From Quercus robur (taxonomy: Eukaryota; Streptophyta; Magnoliopsida; Fagales; Fagaceae), in assembly GCF_932294415.1 (NCBI RefSeq), contig NC_065536.1, positions 45,667,854 to 45,731,853 of the forward strand: a DNA stretch of 64,000 nt, read 5' to 3'. Numbering within the stretch: the stretch's first letter is position 1; each line of letters begins with the position of its first letter. The position numbers and the translations under genes were made by a program. Shown here piece by piece: positions 36,332 to 46,919 of this stretch. Below the pieces are notes generated by a model. That model saw only the letters and a program-made list of their open reading frames with translations. It made no database searches and had not been told where the DNA came from.

Positions 36332-37904
36332 GTTATTACTTTACTATCTATAATCAATTATATTTCACTTCAATGTGTATAAATTATTTTATGAACTTTT
36401 TTTTTATTTTTTATTTATTTTTTATTTTTTTACTTTAGAATTATTGAGAAAGACAATCACAGGCCACAATAGTTAATCAATAAATATAATAACATAACAA
36501 TATTTTTCACAAAAACTAAAATGACATATTGTATTTATTGTATGTTAGAGTTATTTTAGTGTGAGCTAATTTTGTTTTAAAGTTTTGATTGTAAATATGT
36601 TGATTTTTGTGGATACTTTTCATTTAAGTTATAATCAAGGAAAAAGATTTGAAATAAGTTTGAATGCTCTAAAATGTGTGAAAACACAAGAGACATTTAG
36701 ACCCCCAAATAAAAAAATACGGCTCGATAGATTTTACTTTAACTTTTACTAAGTGCGGAAAAGAGTAAATGTGAGCGTATAAACAAACAAGCTACTCTAA
36801 CCCATATTCAAAATAACACAACAGTAAAATGAAAGGTAAAAGAGTAGGGAAGAAATATGCAAACACAAAGACAACACAATGATGTGTTATCGAAGAGGAA
36901 ACCGAAGTCCTCGGCGTAAAACCTCTCTGCCATCCTCCAAGCGGTAATTGATCCACTAGACAATCAGTTGGGATACATGGGTTAGTAAGAGACCCTCCAA
37001 GCCTAATCTACCCGATGTACCTAAGCCCTCCAAACTCCTACTCCAACAAGGTTTCTCGGAACCGTGTCTTGTCTAGCTCTCCGGATCCCACAACAAGCTC
37101 CATGTTGCATCCGCCAAGCCTCACCGGCTTCTTTTGGCAATTTCCCAAAGCTTCCCAAGCTCCAAAACATTCTTTACACTTTGAGAAGGTGTGGGTTGTG
37201 TTTGGGTACAAATCTCATTTCAAGGTATGACAATGTGAGAAGGAAGGAGAAGAGGCTACAAAGATTTCTCACTAAGGATGAGTAGCTCTCTCTCTCTAAA
37301 AGATGGATGTGTGTGTTGTAGAAAACCTATCTAGGGGTTTTCTCTCTGAATGGCCTCCTTTGCATTTGTGGGTAATGGGGGTATATATAGTATGGGTGAA
37401 GGGTAGGGAAGTCACACTTAAAAATCTTCTAGGCAGAATGTTTCGCGATTGTTTCACGGGAAGGCCTTACTCGCGAAATCCTCCAGGCCAGCATGACTCT
37501 TCAGCTTTCAGCATGTGCTTCTTACGTGGTTTTTTCGTGGGTTAGCTTCCAGCGAGACACTCGCGAAATCCACTGATTCTTCACCAACTTAATACTAAAC
37601 CCAATACAATAAAATCCCACAAAATACAAGGAAATAAATTAAAGCAATTACAACACTTTTTTTCATGGAATAAAGCCAACATAAAACATAGTTGTAAATC
37701 ATAACTTTACAAAGTTCAACTTGTCTTGTCTCCAAAAAAGGAAAAAAAAAAGTTCAACTTGTTGTCATGAAGACCTTGGTCAAGCGAGCATTGAAATGTC
37801 AAGTAAGAGTATTAAAATGGAATTATGGAGAAGCTTGCTCGACATTCTCCCGTAACCTTGGTTGAGCAACAGAGCAAGATTCCTAATAACTTGCCATATT
37901 TCCA
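36332..37904. repeat. Unclassified repeat-like DNA
   Basis: Contains a moderately GC-rich part (36890-37570) with frequent CCTCCAAG and TCGCGAAAT words (about 37442, 37473, 37561) and a TATATATAG near 37382. The style is that of retrotransposon non-coding DNA, but no LTR ends or protein domains could be read. Short open frames here do not resemble known proteins. Confidence 0.4.
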
Positions 37905-38350
37905 GACAAAATAGGGTTTTGCCCTTTTCGGGCAAATTAATTAGCCTTTTGCCCTTCTTCCTAAACTAATTAGGGAAATGCCCCTCTTTTGAAACTCGAT
38001 TTTCTCAAAATCGAGTTAAAAAAAAAAAATTTCTGGAGCCCTATAGTGTCGTTTTTAAGGACCTATAGTGACGTTTTAAGAACCTATAGTGACATTTTAT
38101 AACTTGATATCCATGAAATCGAGTTATAGGCAATAAAATTTCCTATAACTCGATTTCATGGATATCAAGTTACAAAACGCCACTATAGGTCCTTAAAAAC
38201 GTCACTATAGGTCCTTGAAAATGTCACTATAGGGCTTAACTCGATTTTCAAAAAGTCGAGTTTTAAAAGAGGAGCATTTCCCTATTTAGTTTGGGAAGAA
38301 GGGCAAAAAGCTAATTAATTTGCCCGAAAAGGGCAAAAGCCCATTTTGTC
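37905..38350. mobile_element. Almost fully palindromic foldback/MULE-like element
   Basis: The whole 446 bp folds on itself. The left arm GACAAAATAGGGTTTTGCCC... and the reverse complement of the right arm GACAAAATGGGCTTTTGCCC... match nearly to a short loop at about 38130-38145 (around CAATAAAATTT). Each arm carries three ~22-bp repeats of CCTATAGTGACGTTTT type. It is flanked by CCATATTTCCA (37894-37904 and 38352-38362), an 11-bp duplication suiting Mutator-like transposition. A transcript would form one long hairpin. Confidence 0.88.
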
Positions 38351-38362
38351 CCCATATTTCCA

Positions 38363-39967
38363 AATACAATAGTAGACATCCCGCCTTTGATTTGTACTTT
38401 TTATAAGAACGAAATTAAACCTTACTGACCATTGAACAAAGGTAGAGGCTCCTGTAACCCTAGATAGAAAAACCTTACATTCTCTTACTTTCACCCTCTA
38501 CCATTGAACATTCTTGAGAGAAAAACTTCACCAAAATATTGAGTGTGACCTTGAGTGCTTTGGATTTCTGAAAACCAGAGAGAACTTTTAAAAATCTTCA
38601 AGAGGCCTTGAAGTGTTTGTGTGATCAGACTTGTAATTGACATGTCAACTTGCATTTGGAGACTGTGAAGAGAAACGATTGATGTAATTTGGTTCTAGTA
38701 GAAGCTAGAGGCTTGAGTATATGTACATAGGCTTTGTAAGTTGTTATGTAGTGCAACTATCTTCATAGTGGATTATGTTTACTGGGCTAGGCCACAAAGA
38801 GCTTTTGTCCTTGAAGGGTTTCTCTTTGTAATTATATATTGTTTGTGTGTGTGTGTGTCTGAATTTTATTTATTTTTGTCCTTATCCATGATGCTTGCAA
38901 TCTAAATTGGCTTAATTAATCACTTCGCTAAGTTAAATTTTTTAAAATTGGTAGCAAATCTTGCTAGGGTTTAAGAAGTGGTATTAGAGAAAGTTACACT
39001 ACTTTAGGATTGATTTCCTTGTGTGATAACTTGCAAGATTGTGATTACTGTCATTGCATAACTCTGAATGTAAACTGAAAATTGTAGCGAATAAAATCTT
39101 TAAGGAATTTGTTAAATCAACGATAGTAAAACTTGAGAAAGAAATCCTACATGATGGATTGGTAAAATCAAATAAACTATTTGGTAGATACTAACAAGAA
39201 AACCTTGCATTGTGTGATAAGATTAATGTTCTTGAAAATCAATTAAGTTTGTCTTATGTTTCTAAACCAACAAACATGAAACATGCCCAATTAAACACTA
39301 ATCCTACTTGTCATTGTTATGGTGTCCATGCTAAATCCAAATGTTTTCCCCTAAGTTCCCAAAAATTCTCACTAAACCAAATGAACTAGGATTAGAAAAT
39401 AAAGTTCAGGCTCTTTTCACTTTAGTTTGGTCATTCATGATTTGATTGCTAGATCTATTCAAACTAAACCAAAATAGCTTAGGTCTGGTTGTGATGGGTT
39501 TCCTGCAATCAAGAAAGTTTGGGTGAAAAAGGATGACCAATGTGCTTAATTGTTCATGTTGCCATGAAAGTCCTTGATACTTGTATATGGTATCTTGATG
39601 GTGGGTGTTTTGGAAATACGACTAGGGACAACTCTCTATTTAAAACTTTAAAGAAATGTAGAGGTGGAGCTGTCACACCTTTGGTGATGAGAGTAAATCC
39701 TAAATTGTGGGTAAAGGTACTATTGAATTACCTGGCATGCAAGCCCTTGAAGATGTGCTCTATATTGAAGGTCCTAAGGCTAGGTGGCTAACATCTTAAG
39801 CATAAGTAAAATCTATGATAATGACCTAATATTTCAGTTTGCCAAAAGGGTATGTCTTGCGTTTAATAAAAAAGGAGAACAGTTGATGGGTGGAGTTCGT
39901 ATCCTAAACAATTTCTATTGGCTTATGGCATTGTTTCGGACCTAAAAGTGAGATGCAACCTGTGGAC
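38363..39967 (+). mobile_element. Ty1/copia retrotransposon fragment (5' part)
   Basis: A primer-binding-site-like TGGTATTAGAGA (38979-38990; initiator-Met tRNA type TGGTATCAGAGC) follows a putative LTR/leader. Gag remnants come next (about 39230-39340; CHCYGVHAKSKCF is a zinc-knuckle-like match), then a protease-like WYLDGGCFGNTTRDNSLF (about 39587) where copia elements have DSG, and ALEDVLYIEGPKA and ILSISKIYDNDLIF (about 39740-39840) of the gag-pre-integrase region. Frames are broken and the element stops where the hAT element begins. Confidence 0.65.
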
Positions 39968-42900
39968 TATGAAGCACGGGTGCGTTTCGGGACTCGGGTG
40001 CGGGTGCGGGACTTGGCAATTTTTGAAAAAGGTGGGTGCGGGTGCAGTGGGACTCGGTGATTAAAAAATTATTAAAAATATTTTTACAATATATTTTTAA
40101 TATATTGCTAAGCATACTTTTTCACATTATATAAACAAATACCAAATTTAAGAGCAATAGTAGATAATAACTAAAACATGATGTTCATAAATTAAATACA
40201 ATCCACAAGATTGAAACTAAAACATTCCATGATGTTCGGAAATTAGAATACAACTCATAAGTTTGAAACTAAAACAAAATAAAAGATAATTAACAAGACA
40301 ATCAAACACAAAGATCATCATCCTCAAGATCAATAGCTTCACTTCGAACTTCACTTTCACTAGTAGTAGCACTAGTGTTAACATTCCCAATAATTATGGC
40401 CTCCAACTCTGGCTCATCAAGTGTAAAAGCTGCATTCTCAAGAATTCCAGCTCCTCCATGTATGTCGCTCTCATTCCAAGAGTCTCCTGCAATATCCCAC
40501 ATCTTTGTTGCTGTATGTATGTACTCTTCATTGTGCCTTGACAAGAGTCGAAGATTAGAATGCACATATACCAAATCCTCAGCGCGTGCAGGAGCCATTT
40601 TGTTTCTTTTTAAGGAATGAATGAATTTGTATGTGCTCCAATTTCTCTCAGCACATGAGGATGAGCAAGGTTGTCCAAGAAGTTTAAGGGCAAGGGTTTG
40701 AAGAGTTGGAAATGCGGAGCCATGGTATTGCCATCAAACCAAAGGTTGTAAGGCCTACCTATCTGTCAAGGCACCTGGTGAAGGAAACCTCCCTCCTGAA
40801 AATTTAGCAAACTCAAACTTCACCACCGTTAAGTCATTCTCATCTTCAAAGTATCGCTCCAAACACTTGCTTCTTTCCATAGAAATTTCATGATCCCGAT
40901 GTGGAGGGATACGTTTTGGATTCTCCGAAAGCCATTCAATGGAGTAATACCTAGTTAAAGATTAAAAAACAAATATAGATGAAACGTGTGTTTTACTAAA
41001 AGGGTGAACTAAGGAAAATAGAGAATAAATGTACTTACTTAGGATTTAAGGAATGAGCCAAGCAATGTAGTAGTGTACAATTTTTAGTCCATCGATCAAT
41101 GAGTATATCATACACCACACCCCAAAATGAGCTATACTGATCATCTTCCAAGCCTTCATGCCGATATATTACTGCCTTCACCTTCTCTATCATTGAATCC
41201 CACATCTCATACACAAGATGAAGACAAGGCTTATTTGTGTCGGCTATTCGTAGCATATCATAAATGGGTGCTGTGAATTCAAGGATATAATCAATATTAT
41301 CCCACCAAAGATCACTTAGAATCATATCTTTCACCTTTTGAGCTTTTCCAACATCATCCTCCCTATAAGAAGCCCATTGGTCACTAATAGCCATGGCTTG
41401 AAGGCATCTTTTTATCAACTTCAACCTTTTCAACATTACAACCACCGAAGCAAATCTAGTATCAGCAACTTGGAGCAGTTTTAATGGACAAAATTCATTA
41501 AACATTGCCAACCTCATTGAATGGTTCATGATAAAAACACGTATGAAGGATGCATCATTAGCAACACGTGTAATCCAACTACATTCCTCATATGTAACTT
41601 CATTCTTTTCAGTGTTTTTTGCTGCACAAATATTCTTCAAAACTAGATTGAGAGTGTGGACAACACAAGTTGTCCAAAATATTTTAGGATACTCACCTTC
41701 AATAAGAGCTCCAGCAGACTTCATCACGTTAGCATTATCAGTGATGACTTGGACAACTTTTTCATGTCCAATCTCTTTTATAGCATCCTTCAACACCCCA
41801 GCAATATAATGTTTGTCTTTGAACTCACCTGACCCATCAATTGCCTTTATAAACACTGGATCCTCATCTGATACAGCCATAATATTAATAAGAGGCTTCC
41901 TTTGTGGATCTGACCATCCATCAGAAACTATACTTACACAATTTTCAAGCCAAGAGTCCTTAATTGGTTTCAAAAGTCTTTCAACATGAGCCCTTTCTTT
42001 TTGCAAAAGTGTTGTTCTTAAGGCATTGTATCTAGGAGGAAGATAACCCGGAATGCTATGGGTAGCAGCAAATGCATAGGAACTACGATAATGTGGGTTC
42101 CTTGCAAAGTTAAACGGAAGCCCACCAGTGTAAAACATCCTAGTAATTCTGCTATCCAAATCATGTCTAGCATTATTCTGGAATGCTTTCTCCAAAGTAG
42201 TATTCATAGTCACCTTCCTCTTCTTAGCATCAACCGGATTTGTACTATGACTACTATCACTCCCTTCCTGTCTCCGAAATGGGGAAATAGGTATCCCACG
42301 GCCTGGGGGAGGTGGGGGTAAGGGAATTTGACTTCTCTGTTCTCTCTCTAACTTATTATTCTCAACTTGATCATGCATTAGCTGCATTTCCGACCTATGG
42401 CTCTTTGACACCTTAACGCATGCTCTAATACCTTTGCCAGAAATTTGTAATAAATAAGCCTTAACCCTAGAATAGGATCCCATAAAAACTATATCACAAT
42501 AGTTGCACTTAAAGTATGTGTTTCCACCTGATTTAACAGAAGCACCAGGTGGTTTTTCTACTTTAGTCACATACTGCCAAAGAGGAGATTCATCATTTGG
42601 CACTTCTTGATTAGATGAAGGTGAACTTTCTGTGCTATTAATTTCGTCCATTGCAAATTCAATAGATTCAATTTAACCTACAAATAATAACTATTAACTA
42701 AATAAATTAATGATAAATCAAACCAAGTTCACAGCACACAGCAACTAGGTTCACAGCAAAAATCACAGAACCGAAAAAACCCTTTAACTCCCACAAATCA
42801 CAGGTTAACAAAACCCTTTAACTCCCACAAGAACCGAAAAAACAAGCAAAAAAAACACAGCAAGCAGTCAAGCACACAAATTTTCCGATTCACAAATTCA

Positions 42901-43372
42901 TTTCTAAGCAATTTGAAAGAGAGAAATTGTAAAAAAACAGAGAGTAAAAATTCAAGAAAAGAGAAGAGAGAGCACACCTGACGACTGAAGCAGAGCGCAC
43001 CGCACTCGCAGAGAGCTCAGAGCACAGAGAAGAGAGATGAGGGATGGAGTGAGAGAGGGTGTTTAGACGAAGTGAGAGTGTCTGTGAGAGTCCTAGGTAT
43101 TTAGGTTAAGTTCAAACGGTGCGTTTTGCACCCTTTTTTTTTTTTTTTTTTTTTGAATTTCGGCCTGACTCGGCCGTTTCGGCTTGAACCGGCCATTTTG
43201 GCGGTTTCGGCCGATACAGCTCGAGTCAACCCGATTTGCCGCGTCGGCGCGGGAAATCCACGTGGTACAACGCGGCACGGACGCGCGGTTTGCGGCGTCC
43301 CTCCCGCGTCGCCGCTCCCGCCGCATCGGACGCGGGTGCGCTGGGTCCGGAGCCGCGTCCGTGCATCCCAGC
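39968..43372 (-). mobile_element. hAT DNA transposon, 3405 bp
   Basis: Flanked by the exact 8-bp duplication CTGTGGAC (39960-39967 and 43373-43380), the hAT hallmark. The ends are imperfectly inverted (TGAAGCACGGGTGCG left; GGATGCACGGACGCG right, reverse complement) and followed inward by many GCGGGTGCGG-type words, likely subterminal transposase-binding repeats. It carries a BED/hAT transposase gene with intact architecture but stops. Confidence 0.85.
40302..42651 (-). pseudogene. hAT transposase (BED finger, DUF659, dimerisation domain), decayed
   Basis: Exon 1 runs 42651-41039, then a GT-AG intron 41038-40951 (GTAAGTAC...TAACTAG), then exon 2 from 40950 to about 40302. Exon 1 starts with a BED-type finger (CNYCDIVFMGS...); the usual histidine of KAHLLQ is tyrosine here (KAYLLQ). 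DUF659/RNase-H-like core follows: SIVSDGWSD and QVITDNANVMKSAG carry the expected aspartates, and WTTCVVHTLNLVLKNI is typical. Exon 2 has the hAT dimerisation block (FPTLQTLALKLLGQPCSSS, ERNWSTYKFIHS, RAEDLVYVHSNLRLLS). A TAG after LTDR and a TGA before WQYHG interrupt exon 2, so it cannot give full transposase. The C-terminal 99 codons are open. Confidence 0.85.
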
Positions 43373-43380
43373 CTGTGGAC

Positions 43381-45839
43381 GCCCCCAAAAATGGGTTGAA
43401 TTTCAAAAATGGGTTTTTGGGTTTGATTGTCCTTAGCGACATGACTCTTTGTGTGCTTGTGTTTCTAGGGTGAGAGGTGTGTGTGTGAGTCCCTTTTTCT
43501 TAATTTTATTTTAGGAGTCGCCACTGGCTATTGGTTTTTTATTAGGTTTGATTGGTCACCTATTTGTCTAATTCATTTTAAGTTACCTAATTAACTAAAC
43601 CAATTTTTAAAGGTTCATTAATTAAGGTAAATCAAAAGTCTTAAACTAAAGATCTTGGACTCGGAAGTTTGGTTACATGTGGGGAAGGTGTTAGGCACCC
43701 CACAACGCCTATTCAAAGGATAGTACCTTACTTTAATTTAATTCAAATGTTATCTTTTGATGAAGGAATAGAATACTTGGCATTTTGACTTTTGAAAAAA
43801 GATTTTCAAATAGTACATATATATACACACACACACATACACAAGGGCGGCTTGATGCATTTGGAGGCCCTAGGCGAAACTGATTTGTAACTTTTTTACA
43901 TATTTAAAGATGACTTTTTTTGAGAAAATTTTTTAATATTACTTAAGTTCTATTATCTTGTTTTAGATGCAAAATTACTAATTAACCATGTAGAACTTTT
44001 TTTTTTCTCTTCATGAAATCTATAAACACAAAAAAATTGACAAAACTTTTCACAATTGTTGATGTGGCAAATTGGTAGTGGTAAGTAAAAAAATGATGTT
44101 AGTGGTAGACATAATTGAAAACTAGTAAAAGTTTGTCAACTCAACTATTGTGAAAAATGTTATGAAATTCTGTGTATTGCTCTTTTTTTTTTTTTTTTTT
44201 TTTTGTAAAAAGTGCTATATTCACAATATTTTACAACAAATCCAAAGTATTAAGTTGTTGTTGGTTCTAATTTGAACTCACCATTGAAATTACTTTCTTT
44301 CCCCTACCAATAACAGCTAGTAACAACCTGCCACATAGGATTTGTTATGAAAAATGTTGTGGACATAACATTTTTCTCTCTCTTTTTTCTTGTTTTTCAT
44401 TTGATAAAAATCTCATTTTATTTATTGGCTAATATTTGGTCTTAATGAATACTTTTATAAAAAAATTATTTTATTGATTAAAATTTGGGGGCCTTTTTCT
44501 ACCGGGGCCTTAGGCAACCACCTTGCTTGTTTTTATCCTAGAGCCGGCCCTGTGTATGTATATATATACATGTGAGTATTTAATTACTTATAATACCATG
44601 TGAATATTTAAGTTAAAGACATGTGAGATAAACACATAAATAGCATGTGAAAGATATTTATTTATTTACTATATAAATAGCATGTGAATACTAACTATTA
44701 TACACAAATAAACTACAACATGAAAATAAAAAAAGAGTTGGAAGGATAGCACCTTGTTGTCATCCACAATTTTCCTTATTTTTACCATGCAAAAAAGATG
44801 ACAATGGAAATGTACTAGTGCCTAAGAGGAAGAGATTATGTAAGCTTGATTACTGTCTATGGGTTCAATGGAATTGAACTATAGGCACAAATCCTTAAAA
44901 ATACTATTCTAAGGAAAAGTTTTAAATTAAAATGCATGAGTGAGTTTTAAAATGTTAATTCTATTTTATTTTTGAAAGGAAGGTTTTGGAAAAGACACAT
45001 TTTTTATGAAAAAAATTTATTGTTAAGAGGAAGTTTTAAAAATTATTGTTAAGAACGTTACTTTTAGAAAATATTTTTTTCTTCTACAAGAAGTGGATAA
45101 CCTTTTTTTTTTTTTTTTAAGGGAAGAATTAAGAAAAGCTCTTTTGAAAAACTTTATGGGTTTTTTCTTTTTGAAAAGACATTAATCAAGAATCCCATAA
45201 TTTTTATGGTGAACGGGGGTTTGTATTAAAAACATTTTTGTGGGAAAATTGGTTTTGAAAAAAGAGTATTTCAAAAGAAACATTCATGGGTTTTATTTTT
45301 TAGAAAAAGATTTGGGTTCCAAAAATCCCATGATTTTTATGAAAATGCATATTTCTTTTAGAAACTTTGCTCATTCAAAAGATTTCCTTTATTATATTTT
45401 GAAAAGAAGAAATTTCCAACGTGGTAAGAGAAAACATTTTTTTGAAAATCCTTTCTTTTATAAAAAGAACCTCTTAATTTCGGATTAAAGGAGAAAAATA
45501 AAAGAATATTTATTTTTTGAAAACATTTTTAAGGGAAAGAGAACATTTTTAAGAAAAAGAGTTTGGAGGAGGATTTTTCAAGAAAAGACTTTATTTTTTA
45601 AAACAACTTCTGGAAAAAGGAAGAAAGCTCTTTTTTATTATGAAAAACCATTTCCTTAGAAAAGCTTATTAAAAAAATTTGTTTACCCAAGCAATCAATT
45701 TATGGAAACATTATTGATGAGAAAAAGTAAAGAACAACAATAGTACAAGTGCTATAAATTTAAAGATAAGTAAATGTAAAGTGCTGAAATTTAAATGACG
45801 ATAAAAGTAAAGGGCTGAAATTTAAATGAAAAGTAAAGA
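43381..45839 (-). mobile_element. Old Tat/Ogre-type LTR-related sequence
   Basis: 43512-43740 contains GGAGTCGCCAC ... GGAAGGTGTTAGGCACCCC. The same ordered words (GGAGTTGCCACC ... GGAAGGTGTTAGGTACCC) occur in the minus-strand LTR at 57694-59351. 45110-45350 holds two diverged ~110-bp units (CATGGGTTTT...AATCCCATGATTTTTATG) in a purine-rich region. A GGCC-type MITE lies inside. No coding sequence. Confidence 0.5.
43843..44551. mobile_element. GGCC-rich TIR element, third copy of the family
   Basis: The left end AAGGGCGGCTTGATGC...GGAGGCCCTAGGC and right end GGGGCCTTAGGC...GAGCCGGCCCT are inverted and match the elements at 6961 and 16826. The interior is AT-rich, with a T run (about 44183-44204). 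Flanking CA/TG-rich repeats prevent reading a target duplication. Confidence 0.6.
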
Positions 45840-45844
45840 GCTTG
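45780..45844. repeat. Minisatellite interrupted by the Tat element, left part
   Basis: Units of the type GCTGAAATTTAAATGA-(C/A)-(G/A)A-AAAGTAAAGG repeat here and continue after the retrotransposon at 56423-56540. The last bases GCTTG (45840-45844) are duplicated at 56423-56427 as the target-site duplication. Confidence 0.75.
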
Positions 45845-46575
45845 TGTAAGGGTGGAGTTTGGGGTCCAGGCCCAGCAAGCAGGCGATTCTGGCCCAAAAG
45901 ACTCTCAACAATGAATTTGTAGAGAGTGGGTCGTAGAACTAGGTCTTGACAGAGTAAACGTAATTGTTAGTAAGCCATGCAACCATTTGAACGTGGGGAC
46001 GTTTCATTAAGTTTTCTAGGATAACAGTTCATGGGACTGAATCTTATGCTTTGTTTACAGAACTTCTCTCTCTTTCTCTCTTTTTTTCCTCCCTTCTCTC
46101 CCGTCTCTCTCATTCCCCTAGTCATGGGGATTTTCCTCTCTTATATAGCATCCTTCAATTGGTAATGGCCCTACACTTGTTAACCATCTGGGCCTCTACT
46201 TGAGTGCCTGTCCCATAGGGCATCCTCCTTCTTTTCTGTGAGTTGCACAGGCCAAGATAATACTGTTCTCCTGTCCTTTCTACATTAATGCGTCTGGAAA
46301 AGTAGCTTCCTTGCATTTAATGCGGCAGTTGTGGTTGCCCCCTGAACGTCTAGCATTTCCCTTTGATTTGGGATGATTTCTCACCATGTAAAGGGTGTGA
46401 ATTGGACTCCCATTTGGTTCGTCCGAGGAGACACTCCTCCTCGGACGCCCCTTAAACAAACCCGGCCCAACAGGATTGGGCTGGGAGTCCTCTGGCCGTG
46501 TCTTCACTTCCTGTTATGGCTGGGCTCTGTACGGGTACCAAGGCCCGCTGTTGACTAATGAATTTTATCCCCAAT
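45845..46575 (-). repeat. 3' LTR of the Tat element
   Basis: 731 bp, the same length as the other LTR. In plus orientation it starts TGTAAGGGTGGAG; the other end is CCCCAAT, where the partner has CCCCACA. By eye about 19 substitutions separate the two LTRs, nearly all transitions. It contains TTATATAG (about 46140) on the plus strand and GGCCCAACAGGATTGGGC. Confidence 0.92.
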
Positions 46576-46592
46576 ATAGCCCCTCAAAATTC
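46576..46592 (-). promoter_or_regulatory. Polypurine tract of the Tat element
   Basis: The minus strand reads TTTTGAGGGGCTAT directly before the 3' LTR, the expected place and composition of the plus-strand DNA primer. Confidence 0.7.
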
Positions 46593-46919
46593 CGGCTCTT
46601 TCTTCTTGGTCCGAGGAGGAAAGGCGGGATTTTGATACCTACTGGACGGTTCGTTGTGGATTCCTATTTCACGCGTGCGGGGGTGTGCCCTCACGTGCCT
46701 CATTAATGCTGAAAGCATTTAATGACCCGGGGGGAATTAATTGCAGCTTTTGGAGCTTTACGCTCTTTCAATCCAACGGTTGGAGACCAGATCAACGGTG
46801 GACAACGTTTTATTTGCTCTAGGCGGGAGTGTGTCTGTCCAACTCCCTCTGAGTATATACGGTTTTGAAGGCGTTTATTCCTCACTTTTGACGAACACTC
46901 CAGTACTCAGAACATCTCA
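46593..46919 (+). promoter_or_regulatory. Promoter-like leader of the Tat antisense ORF
   Basis: This stretch precedes the plus-strand ORF and contains GAGTATATACGG (about 46850), a TATA-like box, with CA/CT-rich sequence and the ORF starting about 70 bases downstream. It may drive antisense transcription (inference). Confidence 0.4.

Noticed and set aside
43101..43473. Several overlapping open frames in the GC-rich patch
   Set aside because: High GC removes stops in all frames; the patch is the non-coding end of the hAT element.
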